64,000 bases of DNA from assembly GCA_018223385.1 (NCBI GenBank), contig JAGTTR010000006.1, positions 89,336 through 153,335 on the forward strand. Reading direction: 5' to 3'. Of this stretch, positions 34,439-42,879 are shown in pieces. Under the pieces are notes generated by a model. That model did not search any database, was not told where the DNA came from, and saw nothing but the letters and a program-made list of their open reading frames with translations. The position numbers and the translations under genes were made by a program. Source of the DNA: Oscillospiraceae bacterium Marseille-Q3528 (GTDB lineage Bacteria > Bacillota > Clostridia > Lachnospirales > Lachnospiraceae). The first letter of the stretch is position 1, and each line of letters opens with the position of its first letter.

Positions 34439-34473
34439 TTACAGTATACGCAAAAATGTAGGGTACCACAAGG
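34439..34473 (+). repeat. Direct repeat, left boundary of the island
   Basis: TTACAGTATACGCAAAAA, then a GTACCACAAGG core. About 31 of 35 positions match the copy at 43068-43102 in the same orientation. The two copies enclose the AT-rich accessory region, as attachment-site or insertion duplicates would. Confidence 0.6.
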
Positions 34474-34679
34474 TGGTTTCCAATAAGACAGTATGAGAAC
34501 AATACTGGCATAGGTTAGCTGCCGTACAGAAGCGCGACAAGAAAAATCATGACCACCGGCTTAACCGATGGTTTGCTTTCCGCCCTATAAGGGCTCAATC
34601 CCGGCACTAGAGTCTAAAGGCTCGTCGAAAAGTTTGCCAGCCGCAACATCATTTTATACCAAGCTCTCTGAGCTTAGAT
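34474..34679. other. Non-coding stretch at the left edge of the island
   Basis: No convincing gene. Small hairpins are visible (GCCCT-ATA-AGGGC near 34584; AAGCTC-TCT-GAGCTT near 34661). The sequence may be a remnant of the element's end. Confidence 0.4.
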
Positions 34680-34823
34680 TTATTTGTTGCCTTTTACCGG
34701 CTCACCCGTAAACGGGTCTATATATTCCTTAAGTGTCATTTGATCATACTCCAAATCCTCTTTTAATTGATTCTGGATATACTCTTCTATCTTTTTTGCA
34801 TGGAGGATATTTTCTACATTCAT
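34680..34823 (-). CDS. Small hypothetical protein or gene remnant
   Basis: A 47-codon frame: MNVENILHAKKIEEYIQNQL, then an acidic middle and an ending YIDPFTGEPVKGNK. The composition looks coding and the DPFTGEPV ending resembles a protein C-terminus. There is no clear ribosome site. It may be a short protein of the island or the tail of a lost gene. Confidence 0.35.
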   Translation of the reverse strand: MNVENILHAKKIEEYIQNQLKEDLEYDQMTLKEYIDPFTGEPVKGNK

Positions 34824-34873
34824 CTCATTATATTAAACGAAAAACTCACTTCCAATCTAACGAATCGAATTAT

Positions 34874-34893
34874 TCACGGTTTCGTGATATAAT
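34874..34893 (+). promoter_or_regulatory. Promoter and operator of the island HTH gene
   Basis: TGATATAAT (extended -10, TATAAT at 34888-34893), overlapped by the dyad TCACG-GTTT-CGTGA (34874-34887). The gene starts 28 bases downstream and encodes a small repressor-like protein, so autoregulation is likely. Confidence 0.55.
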
Positions 34894-34921
34894 AGTTAAT
34901 AATGTTAGGAGGCGGATTACC

Positions 34922-35134
34922 ATGGCTGTAACCTATAAGAAATCATTTTACTTACTGATCGACAAGGGCATGACGAATGCCAAACTAATGAAACAGGCAG
35001 GCTTTAGTGCAAATATCATTACCCGAATCAAGCGTGACAATTATATTTCTCTCGATAGTATTGAGAAAATTTGCAAAACTCTACAATGTGGCGTTGATGA
35101 CATTTTGAAGTTCGCCCCGGAGAAAGAAAAATGA
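34922..35134 (+). CDS. Small XRE/Cro-type HTH regulator
   Basis: A 70-residue DNA-binding protein: YKKSFYLLIDKGMTNAKLMKQAGFSANIITRIKRDNYISLDSIEKICKTLQCGVDDILKF, read in pieces, is the compact HTH fold of the YozG/XRE type. AGGAGG precedes the ATG at 34922. It opens the island and reads toward the DUF2971 cassette. Its promoter has a dyad over the -10 box. It probably represses itself and perhaps the cassette. Confidence 0.85.
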   Translation: MAVTYKKSFYLLIDKGMTNAKLMKQAGFSANIITRIKRDNYISLDSIEKICKTLQCGVDDILKFAPEKEK

Positions 35135-35186
35135 GTAATATTACAGCGGATACACGCTTGAAAAATCTTATGCTTACAGAAATTAA

Positions 35187-35270
35187 GGTGCATACAAGTT
35201 TGAAGCGACTTGGCAGTGTATTGTTGCCAAAATGGAAGAAATTCTGCCGTTGTGTGAACAGTTGAAATGA
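35187..35270 (+). pseudogene. Remnant of a type I restriction specificity gene (hsdS)
   Basis: A 27-residue frame after a stop: AYKFEATWQCIVAKMEEILPLCEQLK. The IVAKMEEILPLCEQLK ending is a typical HsdS C-terminus (terminal coiled-coil conserved region). The rest of the gene is missing. A different short frame, 35131-35265, overlaps the HTH stop and reads through the same DNA without resembling a known protein. A second DNA copy of GAGCAGTTGAAATGAGG occurs at 37130, before the Cys-rich gene. Confidence 0.6.
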
Positions 35271-35279
35271 GGTGTTTTA

Positions 35280-35549
35280 ATGAAAAATTTGGATCGTAAA
35301 GTCACACTGCTATGTCCTCTTTGCGGTAATGATCAGTTTTCATCATTGGACGAAAAGTTTGAAGATCTACTTCACGCAGGTGACGATGCACGAGTACGTT
35401 GCTCTGATTGCGGTTCGGAATACACGAAACGAGAGTTGCTCGATAGCAATGCCGCAATAATCGATAATGCCGTAGATGAACTTGCGCAAGATGCAGGCAA
35501 AGAACTTGAAAAAGAATTAAAGAAAGCGCTGAAAAAATGGAAGTTTTGA
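35280..35549 (+). CDS. Small zinc-ribbon protein
   Basis: 89 residues. Two cysteine pairs, CPLCG near residue 12 and CSDCG near residue 41, form a treble-clef or ribbon-type zinc site. A helical acidic/basic tail follows (AVDELAQDAGKELEKELKKALKKW). There are no known catalytic residues. Its 3' end overlaps the next gene by 13 bases, so the two are coupled. It is probably a partner or adaptor within the cassette; function unknown. Confidence 0.7.
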   Translation: MKNLDRKVTLLCPLCGNDQFSSLDEKFEDLLHAGDDARVRCSDCGSEYTKRELLDSNAAIIDNAVDELAQDAGKELEKELKKALKKWKF

Positions 35550-36043
35550 TTAGCACATTGAAGGAAATGGTGCGCTTCATAAAAGATTGGGGTGCGCTGA
35601 TCATCGCAGGTATATCTCTGTTAGTTGCCATCATTTCGCTGTTTAAATCTTCAAAGGCACAACGCCTCCAGAACAAGGTTAATGAACTAGAACTCAAGAT
35701 TAAGCAGAATGAATTGGACAAGATAGCCAAAGAGAAGGAAGATGCGGAACTTGCGTGCGTCGAGGCAAGATTTGTTACTGTGGGTAAAGGTAAGCATAGA
35801 CTGAAAGTTTGGAATTCAGGAAATGCAACCGCCTATAATGTGTCTGCTCGATTTGATGGTGATGTTGGTATTATGATCATGGATCAAGAAAAGCAGCCTT
35901 TTGAAGAATTAGAGGCAAGAAAAAGCTATGAATTGGTTCTCATCACACATAATGGTTCTGCATCAAAGTTTAGGATAACCACTGAGTGGACAGATTCAAG
36001 TGGCAATCAACATACCAAAACACAAATGGGCGATTTTTCATAA
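35537..36043 (+). CDS. Membrane-anchored coiled-coil protein with beta domain
   Basis: 168 residues. One N-terminal membrane helix (WGALIIAGISLLVAIISLF) is followed by a coiled coil of about 45 residues (NKVNELELKIKQNELDKIAKEKEDAELA). A C-terminal beta-sandwich-like domain resembles CARDB-type folds (HRLKVWNSGNATAYNVSARF ... SYELVLITHNGSASKFRITTEW). The topology suggests a membrane sensor or effector. It overlaps the zinc-ribbon gene and precedes the DUF2971 gene by 65 bases. The family is not recognised. Confidence 0.7.
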   Translation: MEVLISTLKEMVRFIKDWGALIIAGISLLVAIISLFKSSKAQRLQNKVNELELKIKQNELDKIAKEKEDAELACVEARFVTVGKGKHRLKVWNSGNATAYNVSARFDGDVGIMIMDQEKQPFEELEARKSYELVLITHNGSASKFRITTEWTDSSGNQHTKTQMGDFS

Positions 36044-36108
36044 ATCGGATAGTGTTTGTTTTGTTTCGGATTACGAATCGTATTTGATAATTGAGAGGAG
36101 GAGCATCC

Positions 36109-37116
36109 ATGAATCACAATGATCGAGAACACTTCTGGCAAACATTATGTTCTTTGTCCGGAAATGATATTGTAGCAGAACGAGAACAGCTATTCAAAGT
36201 AATTAAGTATCCGAAGTTTCTTTTCCGGTATCGACCTGTCAGCACAAAAAGCTTGGAAGCTCTCAGAACAAATAAGCTCTATTTTTCTTCTGCGAATTAT
36301 TATGACGATCCTTTCGATACCTTTCTTCACATCGACATTGAGACAATCCGGAAAGAATATCTAAGTGCATTCCAGACTCCAGAAAGTACCGAAGCGGTTG
36401 TGCAAGGTGTTAAATCATTGCTTGGTGGTGTTCTTTCCGAGGAGCAAGCAGCGCAGCTAACGGTTGAGAATGTTACAAATGCACTATCTCATGGGCTTAC
36501 TGAAAGTTTTCTGAACGCAGCGCTTTCACTTCGTGATGAAGTTAAAAAAGATACGTGGTCAGTTTGTTTCTCTGAAAACGGTTTTAATGAAGCACTATGG
36601 TTGAAATACGCAGATCAGCATAAGGGATTTGTGCAAATCTACGATCTTGAAAACAACGATAACTACTTATGTGGTAAACAAGAAAAATGCGCAAATTGCG
36701 GAATCAAGAACTACGGAACGCCGCTATATCCGATTTATTATTCGGACACGCCTTATGATGCAACAAAGTTTGCAAAATTTGTTATGCTCCGCAAAATAGC
36801 AGAGACAGCAAAAACTCAGATTCCTCAAGAACTATATGCAGGGATTGGAAATGCGCTATGGGAACAAGAAAGAACGACTCTGATTAAAAAAGAGTGCCAT
36901 AAATATGATGAAGAATGGAGAATGATTACCGGCTGCATTATGAAGCCGCCGGTTATGATGGAATGGATCCCAAGTGGCATAATTCTTGGTCTGCGAATGG
37001 GCGTAGCAGAAGAAAACCTTGTTGTAAGTATGGCAAAAGAAGCCGGAATCAAAAACATTTATAAGTCCTACATAAATGCTCAAAACAAACTAGATACTTA
37101 TCCTTTGAAATTGTAA
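36109..37116 (+). CDS. DUF2971 protein
   Basis: 335 residues. The DUF2971 pattern is clear: FLFRYRPVSTKSLEALRTNKLYFSSANYYDDPFDT near the start, DTWSVCFSENGFNEALWLKYADQHKGF in the middle and CHKYDEEWRMI near the end. The DPFD and W...YAD/H...EEW residues are the family's conserved polar set and may form an active site, but the reaction is unknown. A CxxC pair (CANCG) lies in the middle. GGAGGAG precedes the ATG at 36109. DUF2971 genes recur in bacterial defence islands, which fits the AbiE and restriction remnants here. Confidence 0.85.
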   Translation: MNHNDREHFWQTLCSLSGNDIVAEREQLFKVIKYPKFLFRYRPVSTKSLEALRTNKLYFSSANYYDDPFDTFLHIDIETIRKEYLSAFQTPESTEAVVQGVKSLLGGVLSEEQAAQLTVENVTNALSHGLTESFLNAALSLRDEVKKDTWSVCFSENGFNEALWLKYADQHKGFVQIYDLENNDNYLCGKQEKCANCGIKNYGTPLYPIYYSDTPYDATKFAKFVMLRKIAETAKTQIPQELYAGIGNALWEQERTTLIKKECHKYDEEWRMITGCIMKPPVMMEWIPSGIILGLRMGVAEENLVVSMAKEAGIKNIYKSYINAQNKLDTYPLKL

Positions 37117-37159
37117 GCTTTCCAACCGGTACCTGAGCAGTTGAAATGAGGCGAAAGCA

Positions 37160-37315
37160 ATGATGAGAAAAGAATACGTTTGTCCCAATGGGTGCTCTCT
37201 TCCACCTAGGAGAACGCACCTAAAAGAATATAGCGACGGTATATATGGGTTTGACTTTTATGATTTCACATTCTGCCCTTGTTGCGGTAGTCATCCAATG
37301 TGTTGCCAATTATGA
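37160..37315 (+). CDS. Cysteine-rich miniprotein (possible zinc ribbon)
   Basis: 51 residues. Cysteine pairs VCPNGCS near residue 8 and FCPCCGSHPMCC near residue 39 suggest one zinc site. The middle is aromatic (YGFDFYDF). GAGG lies ten bases before the ATG at 37160. It follows the DUF2971 gene by 43 bases in the same direction. Family unknown. The upstream border GAGCAGTTGAAATGAGG is nearly the same as that before the zinc-ribbon gene, hinting at shared origin. Confidence 0.6.
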   Translation: MMRKEYVCPNGCSLPPRRTHLKEYSDGIYGFDFYDFTFCPCCGSHPMCCQL

Positions 37316-37657
37316 GGATGCTACTGTTCACGCCATGAAGCCAGTCATTATATATTTTTTGATCGTGAATAGCATCTATGTACTGGGTGAAGATCTCTTT
37401 CTGCTGCTTAGTTATAGATAGCGTTTATCGTTTGTATCCATATCATTTAATTGTAATCTTTTAATTACTTAACGGTGCATATAGCGCAATTTTTCTTTTT
37501 GGTTTCTACATCTTCTCGCCTAAAAATTTGTAAACGATTTTTCATCTTTTATTAGACCAGAATTCTTTTCCAATCAAAGAACATGGGGTTAGCTTTATCC
37601 GACATTTCGACCACTTACTTTATCATCCCTTCTGCATACAATTGAATTCTATTATTT
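37316..37657. other. Gap between the defence cassette and the AbiE operon
   Basis: No gene supported. An imperfect inverted repeat at 37317-37376 (GATGCTA, TTCACG and their complements) may end transcription of the plus-strand cassette. The rest is AT-rich without visible structure. Confidence 0.45.
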
Positions 37658-37885
37658 TTATGAAAACATACAATTTTTATAAACGCCAAACAGAAGTCGA
37701 ACAGATAATGTCTGCTTAGATCGCTTTGGCGATCCAGTTTCGGCGGAGTCTTTCCACTTCATTATTTTATTGGGATCATCATCATAGTCTATGGAAGGCA
37801 GACCGATAGAATCGTAGCTATATTTGTATGTATGATAGTTCTTACCTTTAGTTTCCTTTGCAATAATCTCCATTATCTTAGCCAT
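37658..37885 (-). CDS. Small hypothetical gene overlapping abiEii
   Basis: 75 residues: MAKIMEIIAKETKGKNYHTY, then an acidic SIDYDDDPNKIMKW and a basic ending. Its ATG overlaps the abiEii stop by eight bases and a GGGGG ribosome site precedes it, so it is probably translated from the AbiE operon. No family was recognised. The C-terminal third looks less natural and could be frameshifted. Confidence 0.5.
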   Translation of the reverse strand: MAKIMEIIAKETKGKNYHTYKYSYDSIGLPSIDYDDDPNKIMKWKDSAETGSPKRSKQTLSVRLLFGVYKNCMFS

Positions 37886-38795
37886 CGCACTGCCCCCTTT
37901 GACGCCATTCGTTTGTGGTCGCAATCCATTCTTGATTGAAAGTATCCTTATTGATTGCTGCCACGATTGGTTTTCTCAAAAAGCATCTGATTGTACGCAG
38001 AACGGTACTATAACTATCGGTTTTTATATCAATTTTCCGACAAAATGCCTTCCACTTTTTCTGCATAGCTTCGTCATTCTCAAAATCCATCACTTGTTCA
38101 AACTGCTCAACGGTGAATACATGTCCACGATTTTCAAAAGTTTTTTTCAAAGCTTCGGTTAAGACAACACCATCAAAGTCAAATTTATTGGCAAGATAAT
38201 AAATATCATAGTAATCCTTCATCCGACTGGAAAACTCCATCAGACTGAGAATGGCATCTATTTTTTCAGCAATAGTTGTTTCAAGAGAGTATGTGTTTAC
38301 CATAGGAGCTGCAAAATCCGCCAGCTGGGTCGGAATCTTGCGCTTTTCCTGATTTGGCACAATGACATCTCCCACACCAAAGTCAATGCTGAATGGGGTT
38401 TTAGTGTTCTTAATCCTTGCGACTAAGGAAGCACCGATACCGGCATATTTTTTTGCTACAGCAATAGGCGCAATATTTGTGATTTCAAATGTCACAAAAT
38501 CATTACCTGTTGGTGTGGCGATGATATCTTCCAGAACTTTTTTCAGCTTTTCCGGTGTATTCGGAACTTTCCTGAGCAGGAAATCTACATCTACCGTCAC
38601 ACGGCTGTCAAAGCCGGTAATGGAATAGATAAACAATCCACCTTTTAGAACAAGGTTTTCTGCATATTGGGACTTCTCCAACCTGCGGAGAAATTCTTCC
38701 TGGCAGAAAAGCTGCAGACAAAGCTGGTAGCTCCTCCCGGTTTCCTTGCCTTTATTCTTTAAGCGTGCCAGTACGGACGCAGCAGTATCAACCAT
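37878..38795 (-). CDS. abiEii: AbiEii-type nucleotidyltransferase toxin
   Basis: 305 residues. The nucleotidyltransferase signature is LVLKGGLFIYSITGFDSRVTVDVDFLL (GG ... RxTxDxD). Further family regions are TIAEKIDAILSLMEFSSRMKDYYDIYYL. AbiEii is the toxin of type IV-like abortive-infection systems and modifies tRNA-type targets in studied relatives. It overlaps the antitoxin gene by eight bases and is followed by a small overlapping gene. All the signature residues are present, so it should be active. Confidence 0.92.
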   Translation of the reverse strand: MVDTAASVLARLKNKGKETGRSYQLCLQLFCQEEFLRRLEKSQYAENLVLKGGLFIYSITGFDSRVTVDVDFLLRKVPNTPEKLKKVLEDIIATPTGNDFVTFEITNIAPIAVAKKYAGIGASLVARIKNTKTPFSIDFGVGDVIVPNQEKRKIPTQLADFAAPMVNTYSLETTIAEKIDAILSLMEFSSRMKDYYDIYYLANKFDFDGVVLTEALKKTFENRGHVFTVEQFEQVMDFENDEAMQKKWKAFCRKIDIKTDSYSTVLRTIRCFLRKPIVAAINKDTFNQEWIATTNEWRQRGQCDG

Positions 38796-39393
38796 TCAGC
38801 AGCACCTCCATCAACTCAGTAACCTTTTTGTGTACTCTTAACTTCTTTGCATATCCAGAAAGGTTTCTCAAGTCTTTTTTTGAATCATTCACATAGGCAT
38901 TCAATGCCTTGTTGAAGATTTCATTGTCCAATCTTGAACGATATTTGAAGCAATCGCAGATTGTACGCTCTCGATCATATACAGGTAGCATGACGCCGTT
39001 AAAATCGGCAGTTGTTTTGCCCAGTTCATATATTTCTGATTGCACATAGTAAGTTTGCAACTCCAGTGCATCTATATCCAATTTTGTTCGAGACATAGAT
39101 CTCGGAACAGCAATCGACCATTTCCGAGGTGCAAAGTCACTATAGCCATAATGAAAAAGAGCCGATTCCACACAAATAATTGCCTTTGGGATCAATGCTG
39201 CAATAAGCTGTTCTTCAGAAGATGTGTCCCAATCGGCAAGTTGATAGTATCCGTGTCGAATGCGTTCAAGGTATCCGGTGTTACAAAGATTCACAATGTC
39301 GACAGCGGGTATGCCAGCTGCAACAAAATCTGATGTTTTTGCAATACCGCCCTTTTCTATAATTACTTGTTTTGAAAGAGTTTTCTTATCCAC
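38788..39393 (-). CDS. abiEi: AbiEi-type antitoxin
   Basis: 201 residues. The N-terminal winged helix (VIIEKGGIAKTSDFVAAGIPAVDIVNLCNTGYLERIRHGYYQLAD, read in pieces) is the AbiEi DNA-binding domain. The C-terminal domain includes ICVESALFHYGYSDFAPRKWSIAVPR and VYDRERTICDCFKYR. It represses the operon by binding inverted repeats. A TTCAA-A-TTGAA dyad lies in its promoter. It precedes abiEii with an eight-base overlap. Confidence 0.9.
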   Translation of the reverse strand: MDKKTLSKQVIIEKGGIAKTSDFVAAGIPAVDIVNLCNTGYLERIRHGYYQLADWDTSSEEQLIAALIPKAIICVESALFHYGYSDFAPRKWSIAVPRSMSRTKLDIDALELQTYYVQSEIYELGKTTADFNGVMLPVYDRERTICDCFKYRSRLDNEIFNKALNAYVNDSKKDLRNLSGYAKKLRVHKKVTELMEVLLNG

Positions 39394-39454
39394 ATATTCA
39401 CCAACTTTTTATTAAAACCCACACACACTCAACTTGTTTTTGTGCTTATATTTT

Positions 39455-39482
39455 ATTATATCATTCAAATTGAATTAATCAA
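39455..39482 (-). promoter_or_regulatory. AbiE promoter with a dyad
   Basis: Minus strand TTGATT, 16 bases, TATAAT preceded by TGA. TTCAATTTGAA (39464-39474) lies between the two boxes, where AbiEi could bind. Confidence 0.6.
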
Positions 39483-39683
39483 TAATTTCACGCACAATTT
39501 TATAATTTCTGTGTATGAAATTTCAAATCAAATGTGTTTCTCCGTCAAAGCTGCTTTTGCATGGGGTATAACCTGAATAAACTGCACGCAAAAATCCAGA
39601 AGGAGCGAACCAGAACGTATTTATTTGAAATACAGTCAGCCTAAAATATGTAAAAAAACAAAGGCTTATTAAAGTACGGCAAA

Positions 39684-39725
39684 AAACCGGGATGAAATCC
39701 AGAAAAATAGATTTCATCCCGGTTT
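39684..39725 (-). terminator. Strong terminator of the surface-protein gene
   Basis: A perfect 16-bp stem (AAACCGGGATGAAATC) with a 10-base loop, followed by a T-run in the minus direction. Confidence 0.85.
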
Positions 39726-39744
39726 ATGTCTATAACGGCAGAGA

Positions 39745-39787
39745 CTGCCGCTCAAGCATCTATTGTTGATGATTTTGCGACAGCCCC
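39745..39787. repeat. Palindromic repeat, copy B
   Basis: Forty-three bases, inverted relative to the copy at 101-147, with one difference. It lies 10 bases past the surface-protein stop codon and outside the strong terminator. The outer arm is less perfect than in copy A. Confidence 0.7.
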
Positions 39788-39797
39788 TCATTCTACC

Positions 39798-41933
39798 TTA
39801 TCTGCATTTTCTACGCTTGAAGAACAATAACGTTATTACTCCTGCAAGGGAAATGACCGTTACCATACTCCACAGCAAAATATTTGTACTGTCGCCTGTC
39901 TTAACTGCTGTATCTGGCTTTGTAGAAGTAGTAGGCTGTTCTTCGTTGGAAATCATAGAAATGACTGCTGTTTCTTTATAATCACAACGTTCACAAACAC
40001 GTTCTTTTTTTCCTGTTTCTGTGGTTGTTGCTTCCTTGATGACTTTCCATTCTCCCCACGTATGACCTGTCGCATCTACTTCGTTTCCTTTGTAGCTATG
40101 GCCACAATTCCTGCAAGTATATGTCGTATATCCTTTCTCTGTGCAACTAGGTGGTGTAACAACTGCAACATAATCATGTCCGTTTACAGTAAACTGTAGC
40201 TCCGTTGTTGCTGTTTTAATATTATCCGCTGTTACAGTAAGCGTTGCCTGATATACACCTGCTGCTAGACTATCTTTTGGTGCTACTGTTACTTTTATAG
40301 TATCGTTTGGCTGGATAGTTATAGTACCGTCGCCAATCAACTCGAACTTATCCTTATCTGTACCCGTGATAGATATATCGATATTCTCTAAATCAATATT
40401 TCCGTCATTTGTAATCGTAAATTCCTTTGCGATAATTGGTTGATATCCTACGCAAGTTCCTGTAAATGTTCCGTTACCACTTAAAATCATGCTGTAAACT
40501 TTCTTTGTTGCAGGTGGCAGTGTGATATTCACATCACTTATCGGCGTACCTGAAATGGCAAAACCATTTTTAGTCATTTTTGTTACTGTCAATCCGTTCA
40601 AGCCTTGGATTCTGTCCTCATAACCATCCGGAAGAAAATATCCGTCAACAGCTTCCACTATAATATCTGTAATTGCCGTGTTTGGAACAACTTCCTGCAC
40701 ACCATTATTCGATGTGATATTCAATCCCGCACCCGCAACAATATTCACAGCAGTTTCTTGTTCTTTCTCTGCCAAAGCCGCATATGTGATTCCATTTGCT
40801 GTATCTGTTGTTTCCAGCCATATCTTACAATTCGCAAAATTATCTAAATTCATACCACTTGCAGAAACCTCTGTTTCATTCGTAATTTGTTTCGCATACG
40901 CACCATTGCTGTTTTGCGCAACCAGATATGTACCATTTGGAACATCTGTTAAGATAACCTTGCTATCATCATAAGAAATTACAGCTGAACCTAGGTTCTT
41001 GCTATACTTACTGGCGTCATAGCGTAATGTAAACGCTCCATCTCCATCCGTATCCTGCAGTGTTAAATTACCTGTAGATGTTGCTGTCGGAACAGCCGAT
41101 GCAAAAAGAATCGTCGATGAATTCAGTTCAAAAGCTGGTCTTATGTTTTCTAAAGAACCATTGTTTGTTTGCGCTCCATTAAAAGAAGGATTCTTCTTAG
41201 AAGGCCACGCGGTCAAAACATTACTTCCATCATTCGGATCATCATTACTAACAAGTGGTGAACGAATCCAAAATAATTCAAGAACAGATTCTCCCCAATA
41301 ACTTGGATCGATACGAAGACCGTCATTCAAATCATTTGCGCTGTTCTTTCCCACAGTAATGTGTTTATCATCTTCTTGGTCTCCATAAGCAAAATACAGC
41401 TTATCCGTTGTGGAATAGACGCTGTTGTTTTTCGTATCATCCGTATAAATCGTTGTTTCGTTTATCAGTGCCTGTTCTGAACCTGTAAAAAAAGAAGTTT
41501 CCATCTCTTTTAAGGTAACATTCCTTATATAACTCGCTCCGTAGTGATTCGGGAAAACTTCTGCCGGTTCTCCATTAGGATAGGTACAGTTCCACTTATC
41601 ATCATATGTTTTATTGTCCATATAATTTGATTCAAATTGTACTCCATCTCCCATAGAACTTGCAGAAAATAACGTTAAGCTATTATTACTTTGACTTCCT
41701 GCAATCCACCACTGTTGATTGTTGTTTCCGAAATAGACTTTTGCAGGGTTTTTCACTCCGTCATTATCATTTGTATCATAGCTTTTTAATTCTTCAACAG
41801 TTGAAAACTGCTCTTTCGTTGGCGATTGATTTTCTTCTGCATGAACGCTGGTACTAAATGCCGGAAACATAGTCAATACCATTGCACTTACCAGCAAAAA
41901 TGAATAAGTCTTTTTCAAATAGCTTTGTTTCAT
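39798..41933 (-). CDS. Large cell-surface protein (DUF6273-like, possible sortase substrate)
   Basis: 711 residues. A signal peptide ends near VHAEE. Residues 60-300 resemble DUF6273 (WWIAGSQSNNSLTLFSA, FWIRSP, IRPAFELN). A region with a beta-sandwich motif (FTITNDGNIDLENIDISITG) follows. Then come two cysteine-pair modules (CTEKGYTTYTCRNCGHSYKG; RVCERCDYKET). The C-terminus has VKTGDSTN, a membrane helix (ILLWSMVTVISLAGVITLLFF) and KRRKCR. This is a sorting-signal layout, but the motif lacks the usual LP, so anchoring is uncertain. Two matching dyads lie upstream. Confidence 0.8.
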   Translation of the reverse strand: MKQSYLKKTYSFLLVSAMVLTMFPAFSTSVHAEENQSPTKEQFSTVEELKSYDTNDNDGVKNPAKVYFGNNNQQWWIAGSQSNNSLTLFSASSMGDGVQFESNYMDNKTYDDKWNCTYPNGEPAEVFPNHYGASYIRNVTLKEMETSFFTGSEQALINETTIYTDDTKNNSVYSTTDKLYFAYGDQEDDKHITVGKNSANDLNDGLRIDPSYWGESVLELFWIRSPLVSNDDPNDGSNVLTAWPSKKNPSFNGAQTNNGSLENIRPAFELNSSTILFASAVPTATSTGNLTLQDTDGDGAFTLRYDASKYSKNLGSAVISYDDSKVILTDVPNGTYLVAQNSNGAYAKQITNETEVSASGMNLDNFANCKIWLETTDTANGITYAALAEKEQETAVNIVAGAGLNITSNNGVQEVVPNTAITDIIVEAVDGYFLPDGYEDRIQGLNGLTVTKMTKNGFAISGTPISDVNITLPPATKKVYSMILSGNGTFTGTCVGYQPIIAKEFTITNDGNIDLENIDISITGTDKDKFELIGDGTITIQPNDTIKVTVAPKDSLAAGVYQATLTVTADNIKTATTELQFTVNGHDYVAVVTPPSCTEKGYTTYTCRNCGHSYKGNEVDATGHTWGEWKVIKEATTTETGKKERVCERCDYKETAVISMISNEEQPTTSTKPDTAVKTGDSTNILLWSMVTVISLAGVITLLFFKRRKCR

Positions 41934-41965
41934 ATTTACTTTCTGCTCCTTTCCTTGACTTTTCT

Positions 41966-41983
41966 CAAAAGGTACACCTTTTG
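41966..41983. promoter_or_regulatory. Dyad site 1 upstream of the surface-protein gene
   Basis: CAAAAGGT-AC-ACCTTTTG, a perfect 8-2-8 dyad 33 bases upstream of the start codon of the gene. The same core recurs at 42101-42118. Confidence 0.55.
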
Positions 41984-42100
41984 CAAAAAATATAATCTGG
42001 CAATCTTAGCAAAAATTACATCTTCAAAGCTGTTCTAAATGATTAATTTATTGAAAAAACAGGCGTTTTCAGCTATACTAGATAATGATATAGTGGATAT

Positions 42101-42118
42101 TAAAAGGTGTACCCTTTA
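42101..42118. promoter_or_regulatory. Dyad site 2 near the recombinase end
   Basis: TAAAAGGT-GT-ACCCTTTA, an 8-2-8 dyad with one mismatch and the inverted core of site 1. The distance between centres is 135 bases. Both could bind one regulator or form recombination sub-sites. Confidence 0.5.
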
Positions 42119-42133
42119 ATAGTTCAGAACAGA

Positions 42134-42742
<609 letters not shown>

Positions 42743-42879
42743 TTATTATCAATCCTCCTTTGCTATGGATATAAAGAAGTATCATAAACAAAAAAGCACC
42801 TTACTGTAAAAGTAAAATGCCTCGCTAAAATATATTCACTTGTTATCATTATTTGATTTCCGCCATTGAGAAGATACGC

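Noticed and set aside
34020..34511. 163-codon minus frame
   Set aside because: Overlaps the XRE regulator in another frame and runs through the boundary repeat; not a plausible protein.
37266..37425. Minus-strand frame reading TLSITKQQKEIFTQYIDAIH and on
   Set aside because: The composition looks coding, but it lacks a start, follows a stop and overlaps the end of the plus-strand Cys-rich gene, which has better signals.
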